A DNA stretch of 64,000 nucleotides, taken from Nonomuraea sediminis (lineage in GTDB: Bacteria; Actinomycetota; Actinomycetes; Streptosporangiales; Streptosporangiaceae). The position numbers and the translations under genes were made by a program. Where the stretch lies: contig NZ_JAHDTI010000015.1 of the NCBI RefSeq assembly GCF_018531495.1, positions 62,001 to 126,000 of the forward strand, read 5' to 3'. This document shows positions 9,018-17,526 of this stretch, piece by piece; the first letter of the stretch is position 1, and each line of letters begins with the position of its first letter. Below the pieces are notes generated by a model. The model worked only from the letters and a program-made list of their open reading frames with translations. It searched no databases and was not told where the DNA came from.

Positions 9018-10010
9018 ATGTCGGCAAGCAATGAGATCCGGGTGGATACGCGGGCCACGAGCACGAAACCCCGGCAACTGATCTCCTACGTCCTGCCCGT
9101 GTTCAACGAGCAGGACGGGCTGCGGCTCTTTCACGAGCGGCTGACCGCGAGCACAGACCTGCTTTCCCGCTTCGACTTCGAGTACGTCTACGTGAACGAC
9201 GGTTCCGCTGACGGCTCGCTGAACGTCCTGCATGAACTGGCCCGCGCGGACGAGCGGATCACCGTCATCGACCTGTCGCGCAACTTCGGCCATCAGATGG
9301 CCATCACGGCCGGTATCGACCATGCGGTCGGCGACGCGATCATCGTGATGGACACCGATCTGCAGGATCCGCCCGAAGTGAGCATCGACCTCATCGCGGA
9401 GTGGGAAAGCGGCTCCGACATCATCTACGCCCAGCGCAGGACCCGCAAGGACACGCTGTTCAAGCGGCTGAGCGCGCACCTGTACTACCGGCTGCTGCGC
9501 CGATTCGCGGACGTCGACATCCCCGTCGACACCGGCGACTTCCGCTTGATGGACCGCAAGGCCGCCGACGTCCTGCGCCAGAGCAGGGAGAGCAACCGAT
9601 TCGTTCGGGGCCTGGTCAGCTGGATGGGCTTCAAACAGAAGGCCGTCCCCTTCGACCGCGACGCGAGAGTCGCCGGCAAGACGAACTACCCGATGGCCAA
9701 GATGATCGGGCTGGCCCTGGACGGCATCCTGAGCTTCTCCGCGGTGCCGCTGAGAATCATCACCAGGCTGGGCTTCCTCACCGTGGTTCTCTCCACGCTC
9801 GGCATCCTCTACGCGGTGACCATGCGGGTCTTCTTTCCGCAGGTGTCCGTGCCCGGCTGGACGTTGCTGATGGTGGTGATGTGGTTTCTCGGCGGTATCC
9901 AGATGCTCTCGCTCGGCGTCATCGGCGAATACGTCGGGCGCATGTACAAGCAGACCCAGGACCGCCCGCTCTACATCGTCCAGGACGTGATCGCCGGGTG
10001 CCGTGAATAG
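9018..10010 (+). CDS. Membrane glycosyltransferase family 2 (polyprenyl-phosphate sugar synthase, GtrB/DPM1-like)
   Basis: 330-aa protein with a GT-A domain (SYVLPVFNEQDGL, VNDGSADGS, the DXD-type MDTDLQDPP) and two C-terminal transmembrane helices (about residues 235-258 and 270-293), the layout of GtrB/ArnC/DPM1 enzymes. These enzymes load a sugar onto polyprenyl phosphate. A ribosome site (GCAGGGAGG) lies upstream. Its stop overlaps the GtrA gene start, so a lipid-linked sugar made here is likely to be flipped by GtrA and used outside the membrane, for example by the GT-C-like protein downstream. Confidence 0.9.
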   Translation: MSASNEIRVDTRATSTKPRQLISYVLPVFNEQDGLRLFHERLTASTDLLSRFDFEYVYVNDGSADGSLNVLHELARADERITVIDLSRNFGHQMAITAGIDHAVGDAIIVMDTDLQDPPEVSIDLIAEWESGSDIIYAQRRTRKDTLFKRLSAHLYYRLLRRFADVDIPVDTGDFRLMDRKAADVLRQSRESNRFVRGLVSWMGFKQKAVPFDRDARVAGKTNYPMAKMIGLALDGILSFSAVPLRIITRLGFLTVVLSTLGILYAVTMRVFFPQVSVPGWTLLMVVMWFLGGIQMLSLGVIGEYVGRMYKQTQDRPLYIVQDVIAGCRE

Positions 10011-10380
10011 CGCCGCCCGGCCGTTCCTGCTGTACATGGTCATCGGCTGCAGCGGAGTGTCGCTCGACCTCGCGACGTTCGCGCTGCTGTTCGACGTGGT
10101 CGGCCTGCACGAGCAGGTGGCCAACGCGCTGAGCACCACGCTGGGCATCACCAGCAACTTCCTGCTGAACAGCCGTTTCACCTTCGGCAAACGGGACCGC
10201 CTGGCGGTGCGCTTCGCCCGCTTCTACGGCGTAGGGCTGTTCGGGATGGCGGTCACCACGGCGGCGCTGCACGTGTTCGTCACCGTGCTCGGCATCGAGG
10301 CGACTCTCGTGAAGGCGCTCACCATTCCGTGCGTCGCCGTCATGCAGTACTGGCTGAACAAGAAGTGGAGTTTCGCATGA
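10003..10380 (+). CDS. GtrA-family membrane protein
   Basis: 125-aa protein with four transmembrane segments, the family length. The signature F-N-F-L-L-N-S-R-F-T-F region is present (SNFLLNSRFTF), and it ends KKWSF as GtrA proteins do. GtrA members are thought to help move polyprenyl-phosphate-linked sugars across the membrane. The GTG start lies inside the end of the GT2 gene (8-bp overlap) and its TGA overlaps the ATG of the FAD enzyme gene (ATGA), so three genes are tightly coupled. Confidence 0.9.
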   Translation: MNSAARPFLLYMVIGCSGVSLDLATFALLFDVVGLHEQVANALSTTLGITSNFLLNSRFTFGKRDRLAVRFARFYGVGLFGMAVTTAALHVFVTVLGIEATLVKALTIPCVAVMQYWLNKKWSFA

Positions 10381-11642
10381 GGGTCGGTGTCATCGGAGCA
10401 GGCGCGACCGGACTGACAGCCGCCTACGACCTGACCAGGAGCGGGCAGGAAGTGGTCGTGCTCGAGGCGGCCCACGAGCTCGGCGGGCTGGCCGGCTCCC
10501 TCCTGATCGACCAGGTCCCGCTGGAGCGGTTCTACCACCACCTGTTCGGCACCGATCGCGCCATCATCGAACTGATCGGGGAGCTCGGCCTGGCCGACCG
10601 GTTGCGTTTTCACGCCACGACCACCGGGATCTACCACCGCGGGCGGCTGCACGCCTTCAGCACGCCGGCCGACATGCTGCGGTTCAGCCCTCTGCCCCTG
10701 GTGGACCGGCTGCGCTTCGGGCTGAGCTCGGCCGCGATCAAGGCGGTCCGTCACGGGGAACGCTTCAACGACGTCGCCGCGCTCGACTGGACACGCCGAT
10801 GGGCGGGCAGGCGGGCGAGCAGCGTGATCTGGGAGCCCCTGCTGGCGGGCAAGTTCGGCAACCGGGCCGCCGAGATCTCCATGGCCTGGCTGTGGGCCCG
10901 GGTGCACTGCCGTACCTTCAAGCTCGGCTATCTGGACGGCGGGTTCGCGCAGCTCTACACGGCGCTCGCGGAGCGGGTGACGCTCGAGGGCGGCAAGCTC
11001 GAGTTCGGCAGGAAACTGTCGACGATCAGCCAGGCCGGCGCGGGCCGGCCCGTGCTGGTGTCGACGGAGGACGGGTCGCGGTACGAGTTCGACCGGGTCC
11101 TGGTCACGGTGCCGCAGCCGGCCTTCGCCAAGGCGGTCGGCGCCGACCCGCAGGACTCCCTGTGGCAGAACCACTATCTGGGGGCGACCTGCTTCGTCCT
11201 CGAGCTCGACCGCAGCGTGATCCCGTACTACTGGCTGAACGTCAACGACCCCGAGTTCCCCTTCCTGGCCCTCGTCGAGCACACCCGGATGATCCCACCC
11301 CGTGAATACGGTGGCCGCCATCTGCTCTACGTCGGGAACTACGTCCCCAGGGACGACTGGCGGTTCGTCACGCCTCCGGAGGAGCTGCTCGACCGGTTCG
11401 CTCCCTTCATCCGCAGGATCAACCCGGATTTCGACCTGTCCTGGGTGAAACGGTGGCACTTCTCGCGCTCCGGATTCGCCCAGCCCGTGGTCACCTCCGC
11501 CTATCGCGCGTGGATCCCACCGCACACCACCGAGTTGCCCGGGGTCTTCCTCGCCACGATGGCGCAGGTCTACCCCCAGGACCGGGGGCAGAACTACGCG
11601 GTGGCGATGGCCCGCAAAGTCGTCCGTGACCATCTCAGCTGA
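10377..11642 (+). CDS. FAD-dependent amine-oxidase/UDP-galactopyranose-mutase-like oxidoreductase
   Basis: 421-aa flavoprotein. The FAD-binding start is VGVIGAGATGLTAAYDL with the ribose-binding Glu in VVLEAAHELGGLAGS. C-terminal flavin-contacting residues lie near PGVFLATMAQVYPQDRGQNYAV. Annotated relatives in glycan clusters are usually called NAD(P)/FAD-dependent oxidoreductases or protoporphyrinogen-oxidase-like, and the substrate is not known. The ATG (10377) shares four bases with the GtrA stop; the longer frame from 10329 is not needed. Context suggests redox or isomerisation chemistry on a lipid-linked sugar. Confidence 0.84.
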   Translation: MRVGVIGAGATGLTAAYDLTRSGQEVVVLEAAHELGGLAGSLLIDQVPLERFYHHLFGTDRAIIELIGELGLADRLRFHATTTGIYHRGRLHAFSTPADMLRFSPLPLVDRLRFGLSSAAIKAVRHGERFNDVAALDWTRRWAGRRASSVIWEPLLAGKFGNRAAEISMAWLWARVHCRTFKLGYLDGGFAQLYTALAERVTLEGGKLEFGRKLSTISQAGAGRPVLVSTEDGSRYEFDRVLVTVPQPAFAKAVGADPQDSLWQNHYLGATCFVLELDRSVIPYYWLNVNDPEFPFLALVEHTRMIPPREYGGRHLLYVGNYVPRDDWRFVTPPEELLDRFAPFIRRINPDFDLSWVKRWHFSRSGFAQPVVTSAYRAWIPPHTTELPGVFLATMAQVYPQDRGQNYAVAMARKVVRDHLS

Positions 11643-11651
11643 GGATCCGTC

Positions 11652-13157
11652 ATGCAGGTCGATCAACTGGTCGCCGGGACGCGCCATCGCGTCCGCCCCA
11701 GCAGGCAGCTACCGGGATTCCTGACCGATCCCTACGTGCTCGTGTCGACCGCCCTCGTCGTGTGGGGGCTGGTCATCACGGCCTATCACATCCGCAGCGG
11801 CGACTGGCAGGCGCATGTGGCCAGCATCCGCGCGCTCGTGGACAATCCATGGCATCCGGCCAACCCCCTGGTGGGCGGCTCCGGCCCGTGGCCCTACTTC
11901 GAGCCGTACGAGCTGCTGCTGGCCTTCGTGGCGCGCGCCACGGGGCTGTCCGCCGAGACCGTTTTCGAGCTCGCGGGTCCGCTCAACGGCGTGCTCCTGT
12001 TCTGGGCGCTGCGCCGCTTCTGCCGGCGTCTGGGCGGCGGGCGTTGGACACCGGTGCTCGTGCTCGTGTTCACGCTGTTCCTCTGGGGAGTCAAGACGGT
12101 CGGCTGGAGCGGCGTGTTCGCGCTGAACTCGCTGGTGTCGGGCTTCAGCTACCCGGCCACGTTCGCCGGGGCGCTCGCGCTGCTGTTCCTGGACACCCTG
12201 CTGAGCTTCCGTTCCGGGCCGACGGTGCGGCGGCTCGCCCTGCTGTGCGTGCTGTCCGGAGCGCTCGTTCTGATCAACTCCGCGACCGCTCTCGGCGCCG
12301 CCTCTGCCGGGGCAGGTCTCATCCTCTTCCGTTGCACGCGGTGGAGCCCGTGGCGGCTGCTCGCGCTGCTGGCGCCGGCGGCGGCGGGCCTGTTCGCGCT
12401 GCTCTACTGGCCCTACTTCGGCTTCTCGACCCTCCTCAATCGCGGCGAGGGCTTCGACCAGGTCCAGACGGGCCTCCTGGAGAACCCGATCGCCTTCTAC
12501 GGGCTGTCGTTGCTGGGGCTCCCCGCCCTGCTGCGGGACCGCCGCCGCCAGATGGGGCCTGAGCTGCTCGGGATGTTCGCGGTGTGCACCGCCGTGATCC
12601 TGGTGGGAGTCCTGGCCGGGGTGGGTTCCGTGGCGAGACTGATCCCGTTCCCCGTGCTCGCGCTCCATCTGGCGCTCGCCCGGCACCTGGTGGGGCGGCC
12701 GCGGCGCTGGGGGCGGTACCGGAAGGTGGTCGCCGCCGCGACGGTCATCGGCGCCTGCGCGACCAGTGGATCGGCCGTGCTCCAGATCCTCCCGACGAAC
12801 CTGCGGCTCGGCAGGTACCAGGATGTGGCGGCACCCCTGCGCTTCGTCCAGCGATACCTGCGGCCAGGCGACGTGGTGCTGACCGCGGACCAGGCTGCCG
12901 CACGGCAACTGCCGGTCTGGGGAATCCGATCCGTCGCGCCCGGCTACGAGCACTTCTTCGTCCCCGACGAGGACCAGCGCCGCCAGGCAGTGCGGAGTTT
13001 CCTGGATGCGCGCACGAGCGTCGAGGAGCGTCAGCGCATCGTCGACGACTATCGGGCGCGGTGTGTGCTGAGCGCGGCGTCGCCGTACGAGCCGCTGCCC
13101 GGATTCGCGCTGAAGGAGGCGGCCTCGCCCGCCCTGGCTCTCTACTGCAGGTACTGA
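11652..13157 (+). CDS. Polytopic membrane protein, probable GT-C glycosyltransferase
   Basis: 501-aa protein with about ten hydrophobic helices and a short soluble C-terminal part. The first periplasmic loop carries an acidic-histidine motif, SGDWQAH, directly after transmembrane helix 1; an Asp/Glu here is the catalytic base position in GT-C transferases that use polyprenyl-phosphate sugars. I cannot place it in a named family. It starts nine bases after the FAD enzyme stop. With GT2 and GtrA upstream, an extracytoplasmic sugar transfer step is a reasonable inference. Confidence 0.72.
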   Translation: MQVDQLVAGTRHRVRPSRQLPGFLTDPYVLVSTALVVWGLVITAYHIRSGDWQAHVASIRALVDNPWHPANPLVGGSGPWPYFEPYELLLAFVARATGLSAETVFELAGPLNGVLLFWALRRFCRRLGGGRWTPVLVLVFTLFLWGVKTVGWSGVFALNSLVSGFSYPATFAGALALLFLDTLLSFRSGPTVRRLALLCVLSGALVLINSATALGAASAGAGLILFRCTRWSPWRLLALLAPAAAGLFALLYWPYFGFSTLLNRGEGFDQVQTGLLENPIAFYGLSLLGLPALLRDRRRQMGPELLGMFAVCTAVILVGVLAGVGSVARLIPFPVLALHLALARHLVGRPRRWGRYRKVVAAATVIGACATSGSAVLQILPTNLRLGRYQDVAAPLRFVQRYLRPGDVVLTADQAAARQLPVWGIRSVAPGYEHFFVPDEDQRRQAVRSFLDARTSVEERQRIVDDYRARCVLSAASPYEPLPGFALKEAASPALALYCRY

Positions 13158-13174
13158 ATCGAACGGAACCACCG

Positions 13175-14893
13175 ATGGGCAGACTTCTGCTGGCCTCGCT
13201 TGCCATGCTCGGCCTGATCCACCTGCCGATCCCCGTAGACGGTGAGTCGCGCACGATCTCCGTGGACGACCGCGTGATCGGCACGGGCGACAACCAATTC
13301 CGTTACACCGGCCAATGGATGAACGGGAGCGGAGTCGACTATCACGGCGGCACGCGCACCTGGAGCGACACCCCTGGCGCGTCGGCGACGCTGACGTTCA
13401 GGGGCACGCAGATCACGCTGTACGGCGGGACGGGTGCGAACACCGGCATCGGAAGGGTCTCGATAGACGGCGGCCCCGCCTACGAGGTCGACTTCTACAC
13501 GCCCTCCGATCAGGGAGACGTCGAACTGTGGACGAGCCGGGTCCTGCCCGCGGGGCCCCACACCTTCACGCTGACCGTCGCCGGCATCCGCAACAACGTC
13601 TCCAGCGGCACCTACGTCGTGCCGGACCGGGTGAGCATCATCAGGTCCGACACCAGGCGCATCCTCGCTCGCGACTTCGGCTACAGCGGCAGTTGGACGG
13701 ACGGCGGCAGTGACACGCCCGGCAGCTCCATTTCGGTCCCCTTCAGCGGGGCCGCCGCGAACTTCTTCGGCGCCGTCGGCCCCGACGGAGGCAGCGCGAA
13801 CGTGTCCATCGACGGGGATCCCTGGCAGAAGGTCAATTTCTCCGCCGGAACGGCCAGGAGGGGCGTCCTGCTGTGGCGGAGCGGTGCGCTCCAACCCGGT
13901 CAGCACGTCTTCAGGCTGCGGGTGATCGGTGGCGGCCGTGTCGTCGCCGTCGGGCTCGAGATCGTCAGGGAAGCCGCGATCATGCCGATCCCCACCACGG
14001 CTGCCGGCTCGAGCACCGGCTGGGCCAAGTTCGCCCGCAACCCCGTCCTGGGCAAGAACTACGGCACCGCCTTCGACACCTCGGTGCTGCACGAGAGCGG
14101 TGTCTACCGGATGTGGTTCTCCGCGCGCCTCATGAACGCCATCGCCTACGCGGAAAGCGTGGACGGCGTCTCCTGGACCAGGCCGAGCATCGTCCTGAGA
14201 GCCGTCCCCGGCACCTGGGAGAGCTTGGTCAACCGGCCGAGCGTCATCTACAACCCCGACCGCGGCCAGTACCAGATGTGGTACACCGGCCAGCGGAACT
14301 CCTCGAAGTTCGGCTACGCCACGAGCGCGAACGGAATCACCTGGCAGAGGGACACCCCTAATCCGGTCATGGAGGGCACCGTCGGGTGGGAGAAGGGCAC
14401 CGTCCTCAACCCGTGCGTGCTGTGGGACTCCGACCAGCACCTGTACCGGATGTGGTACGCGGCGGGCAACGACTGGGAGCCCGAGGCGATCGGCTACGCC
14501 ACCAGCACCGACGGTGTCAACTGGACCAAGAGCGGCAGGAATCCCGTGCTCGCCGCCGATCCGGCCCAGACCTGGGAACGGGACCGGGTCTCCGGTGCGA
14601 ACGTGTTCCGTCTCCCCGATGGCTACTACTACATGTTCTACATCGGCTACGTCACCATCCATCGTGGCGCGATCGGCATCGCCCGCTCGGCCGACGGAGT
14701 CACCTGGTCACGGATGCCGACCAATCCCGTCCTCGCGCCCGTCGTGGACTCGTGGGAATGCGACTCCGACTACAAGCCGTCGGTGCTCTGGGAGAGCGCG
14801 AGCGGATCGTGGAAGCTCTGGTACAACGGCCGATGCGGCACCCCTGAGCAGCAGGGGCTGGCCGTCCACAACGGAGAGCCGCTGGGCTTCTGA
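13175..14893 (+). CDS. Secreted protein: two beta-sandwich modules plus five-bladed beta-propeller (GH43/GH130-like fold)
   Basis: 572-aa protein. An N-terminal signal peptide (MGRLLLASLAMLGLIHLPI) leads into two related ~110-residue beta-sandwich modules, each with a W..GSG or G-SW-D-G pattern and a v-IDG strand, as in carbohydrate-binding domains. The C-terminal ~300 residues contain about five blades, each with YRMWYTG-like and S-DG--W motifs, the repeat seen in GH32/43/68/130 propellers. Acidic residues in the propeller (for example WECDSDYKPSV) may be catalytic, but I cannot assign a catalytic triad. Placed 17 bases after the GT-C gene, it probably binds or trims the polymer outside the cell. 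Confidence 0.78.
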   Translation: MGRLLLASLAMLGLIHLPIPVDGESRTISVDDRVIGTGDNQFRYTGQWMNGSGVDYHGGTRTWSDTPGASATLTFRGTQITLYGGTGANTGIGRVSIDGGPAYEVDFYTPSDQGDVELWTSRVLPAGPHTFTLTVAGIRNNVSSGTYVVPDRVSIIRSDTRRILARDFGYSGSWTDGGSDTPGSSISVPFSGAAANFFGAVGPDGGSANVSIDGDPWQKVNFSAGTARRGVLLWRSGALQPGQHVFRLRVIGGGRVVAVGLEIVREAAIMPIPTTAAGSSTGWAKFARNPVLGKNYGTAFDTSVLHESGVYRMWFSARLMNAIAYAESVDGVSWTRPSIVLRAVPGTWESLVNRPSVIYNPDRGQYQMWYTGQRNSSKFGYATSANGITWQRDTPNPVMEGTVGWEKGTVLNPCVLWDSDQHLYRMWYAAGNDWEPEAIGYATSTDGVNWTKSGRNPVLAADPAQTWERDRVSGANVFRLPDGYYYMFYIGYVTIHRGAIGIARSADGVTWSRMPTNPVLAPVVDSWECDSDYKPSVLWESASGSWKLWYNGRCGTPEQQGLAVHNGEPLGF

Positions 14894-14948
14894 GGTCGCC
14901 TGCCTGCGGCGCGGAGTCTCTGTCGAAATCACGCGCCGGCCAATGTTC

Positions 14949-15020
14949 GGCAAATGTATTCAGACGCGCGACACGCGGATCAATCGGACCTGGGCGGACA
15001 GCCTTCCATAATCTTTCACC
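14949..15020 (+). promoter_or_regulatory. Promoter A, copied at 34475-34551; leaderless start
   Basis: The block upstream of 15021 is strongly similar to the minus-strand block 34551-34475, including an exact shared core CGACACGCGGATCAATCGG. The -10 hexamer TAATCT (15009-15014) is followed by six bases and then GTG 15021, so the transcript probably begins at or next to the start codon. The conserved core lies where the -35 region and an upstream binding site would be. Confidence 0.6.
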
Positions 15021-15200
15021 GTGGCGATCAACGCCGCACGCTCTTCCGTTTTCCTGCGTAACGGGCGATATCACATGACGTTGCTCGTCAAGGACCTGTG
15101 GACAGGCGCCGTCGAGCGATTCGCGATCGGGCGTACCTGGTGCCCAGCCGCCTGCGTGCGGCTTGCTGAAGGGGAGAATGCACATGCGATCGCCGGCTGA
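15021..15200 (+). CDS. Small ORF upstream of GT4 gene, shortened copy of the ORF at 34160-34474
   Basis: 59-residue frame starting VAINAARSSVFLRNGR and ending AEGENAHAIAG. It aligns with both ends of the 104-residue ORF at 34160-34474 (VFLPIGQ... and ...AGWEKTHAVAH) and lacks the middle. Both frames remain open, and both end 17 bases inside the following GT4 gene. It is leaderless by the spacing of the -10 element. It may be a decaying glycosyltransferase start, or a translated leader that couples to the GT4 gene. I cannot tell which. Confidence 0.5.
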   Translation: MAINAARSSVFLRNGRYHMTLLVKDLWTGAVERFAIGRTWCPAACVRLAEGENAHAIAG

Positions 15201-16341
15201 CGGCAAGATCCGGATCATGCGGATCATCGCCAGGATGAACGTGGGCGGGCCCGCCAGGCAGGTGTCAGGGCTGAGCAGGCACCTCGATCCAGCCCGGTTC
15301 GAGCAGCGCCTCTACACGGGTCACGTCGCCGCGGGTGAGGCCGATCACCTTGCGCTCTCCGCACCGGACATCAAGACCTGGGTCGTCCGCGGGCTGGGCC
15401 GGTCCGTGCGCCCGCTCGACGACCTGGCGGCGCTGGCCCAACTGCACACGGAGATGCGCCGGTTCCGGCCGCACATCGTGCACACGCACACCGCGAAAGC
15501 AGGTGCGCTCGGGAGAACGGCCGCGATGCTCGCCCGGGTCCCCGCGGTCGTGCACACCTACCACGGGCACCTGCTGCATGGCTCCTTCTCCGCGCGGACG
15601 ACCAGGCTCGTCGTCGGCGTGGAGAAGATACTCGCCAGATCCGCCGACCGCCTGCTCACCGTGGGAGCGCGGGTGCGTGACGACCTGATCGCGGCCGGGA
15701 TCGGACGGCCTGGTCAGTACATCGTGATGCCTCCGGGGACCTCGGTCGGGCCGCCGCCGGCCGTCGCGGAGGCCCGGCGGATGCTCGGGCTTCCCGCCGA
15801 TGCGCTCGTCGTCTCCTACGTCGGCAGGGTCACCGCCATCAAGCGGCCCGACCGGCTGCTGGCCGTGTTCAGGAGCGTCCTTGCGGCGCGGCCGCGGACC
15901 CGGTTCGTGGTGTGCGGTGAGGGCGACATGCTGAACGTCGTACGCGCCGCGGAGGCCGAGTTCGCCGGAGCACTGAGTCTGGTGGGCTGGCGGTCGGACG
16001 TGGAGACGGTGTACGCGGCCTCCGATGTGACCCTGCTCGCATCGGACAGCGAGGGTATGCCGCTGTCCCTGATCGAGGCGGGCATGGTCGGCATTCCTGC
16101 GGTGGCGACCCGCGTGGGCAGCGTGGCCGAGGTGGTCAATGACGGCAGCACAGGCCTCCTGTCGGGCACGGATGCGGACGAGCTCGCCGGACACGTCCTG
16201 CGCCTGCTGGACGACGGCGAGCTCCGCCGGACCATGGGGGAAGCCGCCAGGGAGTGGGTGACGCACCGCTTCGGCGTTCCCCGGTTGGTCGCCGACACGG
16301 AAGCCGTGTACACCGAGATCGCCCGGGCACACGGCTGGTGA
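15184..16341 (+). CDS. Glycosyltransferase family 4, paralogue of 32977-34176
   Basis: 385-aa GT-B enzyme. It begins MRSPADGKIRIMRIIARMN with the GT4 GGPARQV loop, has HTHTAKAG and TYHGHLLHGSF in the N-terminal half, and the EX7E donor motif (EGMPLSLIE) in the C-terminal half. Comparison with the paralogue, whose conserved part starts MQSPTDRRIRVMRII, sets the start at ATG 15184, seven bases after GGGGAG. Such WcaL/Cps-type enzymes add a hexose or N-acetylhexosamine to a lipid-linked unit. The near-full-length similarity to the other copy points to recent duplication inside the locus. Confidence 0.92.
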   Translation: MRSPADGKIRIMRIIARMNVGGPARQVSGLSRHLDPARFEQRLYTGHVAAGEADHLALSAPDIKTWVVRGLGRSVRPLDDLAALAQLHTEMRRFRPHIVHTHTAKAGALGRTAAMLARVPAVVHTYHGHLLHGSFSARTTRLVVGVEKILARSADRLLTVGARVRDDLIAAGIGRPGQYIVMPPGTSVGPPPAVAEARRMLGLPADALVVSYVGRVTAIKRPDRLLAVFRSVLAARPRTRFVVCGEGDMLNVVRAAEAEFAGALSLVGWRSDVETVYAASDVTLLASDSEGMPLSLIEAGMVGIPAVATRVGSVAEVVNDGSTGLLSGTDADELAGHVLRLLDDGELRRTMGEAAREWVTHRFGVPRLVADTEAVYTEIARAHGW

Positions 16342-16474
16342 CATGATTCCGCGCAGCCCGATCTGGCAGGCGCGTGTGAACGGGCAACCGCAAGATTACC
16401 CTCATGGATGAAATGAGGTAATTGTTTTCCACTGGGACACCGTTACCGCCCCATTCATCGCGATAGCGGTCCTT

Positions 16475-16489
16475 TAGTCTTCTGTCGTG
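16475..16489 (+). promoter_or_regulatory. Leaderless promoter of the deacetylase gene
   Basis: TAGTCT (16475-16480), six bases, then GTG 16487. The same -10 hexamer and six-base spacing stand before the small ORF at 34474, and TAATCT with six bases before 15021. There is no ribosome site upstream of GTG 16487, which fits a leaderless message. Confidence 0.55.
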
Positions 16490-17479
16490 ACCAATAATCC
16501 TGCGTTCATCATCACCATCGACGTGGAAGCGGATGACGCGTGGAATGGATCCACCGAAGTCACCGCGGAGAACGCGGCATTTCTGCCGAGGTTCCAGGAG
16601 CTCTGCGAGAAGTACCGCCTGCGTCCCACCTACCTCGTGGAGTGGGCCATGGCGCAAAGCCCTGCGTTTCGCGAGTTCGGCCAGGCCGTCATCACCGGCA
16701 AGACCGCCGAGCTCGGCATGCATCTCCATTCGTGGACGACTCCCCCGCACCGACCGCTGACCGAGGCGGACCACCGGCACAAGCCTTTTCTCATCGACTT
16801 CCCGCCGGCGGTCATGGCGGAGAAGGTCAAGGTGATAACGGGCACGCTGGAGGACGTCTTCCAGATGCCCGTGACCAGCCATCGGGCCGGTCGGTGGATG
16901 CTCGACGAGACGTACGCCAGAATCCTGGTCGAGCATGGCTATCTGGTGGACTGCTCCGTGACGCCGCACATCTCCTGGGCCGGCACGCGGGGCGCCCCTG
17001 GGGGACGCGGTCCGTGTGACTACTCGCGGTTCCCTGAGCAGCCGTATTTCGTCGACCTTCAGGACATCGGGAAGGCGGGGGTGTCCCCGCTCCTGGAGGT
17101 GCCCATGACCATCGTGCGACGGCCACGGGCGGGGTGGCTGGGCAGGACCGCCGGCTTGGCGGGCCGGTCAGGCCTCGCGAGCCGCGTGGTGAACCGGCTG
17201 TCTCCCGAGGTGACCTGGATGAGACCGAACGGCCGCAACCGCCGCCAACTGCTCGACCTTGCACGTACGGCCCGCACCCAGGGGCGGCAGCACGTGGAGT
17301 TCATGATCCATTCCTCTGAGCTCATGCCGGGCGGGAGCCCTTACTTCCGCAGTCGGCGCAGCGTGGAGGGGCTCTACGCCGACCTGGAAGCGCTCTTCGC
17401 CTGCGTGGCGAGTGGCTATGACCCGATGACCCTGACCGAGTTCCATGCCAGGGTCAATCGCCCGGCGACCCAGGCGTGA
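16487..17479 (+). CDS. Polysaccharide deacetylase-family protein (NodB-like fold)
   Basis: 330-aa protein with the carbohydrate esterase 4-like start NPAFIITIDVEADDAW, where the first Asp of the IDVEADD motif is the usual catalytic or metal position, ELGMHLHSW for the metal-binding His pair, and a SHRAGRWMLD motif. These enzymes remove N-acetyl groups from polymeric or lipid-linked amino sugars. It lacks a signal peptide, so it may act in the cytoplasm on a precursor. It follows the GT4 gene by 145 bases with its own leaderless promoter. A 15-codon remnant of a second copy lies at 30531-30578. Confidence 0.87.
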   Translation: MTNNPAFIITIDVEADDAWNGSTEVTAENAAFLPRFQELCEKYRLRPTYLVEWAMAQSPAFREFGQAVITGKTAELGMHLHSWTTPPHRPLTEADHRHKPFLIDFPPAVMAEKVKVITGTLEDVFQMPVTSHRAGRWMLDETYARILVEHGYLVDCSVTPHISWAGTRGAPGGRGPCDYSRFPEQPYFVDLQDIGKAGVSPLLEVPMTIVRRPRAGWLGRTAGLAGRSGLASRVVNRLSPEVTWMRPNGRNRRQLLDLARTARTQGRQHVEFMIHSSELMPGGSPYFRSRRSVEGLYADLEALFACVASGYDPMTLTEFHARVNRPATQA

Positions 17480-17526
17480 TCCGCGCCTGAGGCGCCCGTC
17501 ACGCCCGCTGCCTCATGGAGGCGCTC

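Noticed and set aside
12584..13174. Long N-terminal extension of the propeller protein
   Set aside because: Antiphase to the GT-C gene; the signal peptide at 13175 gives the real start.
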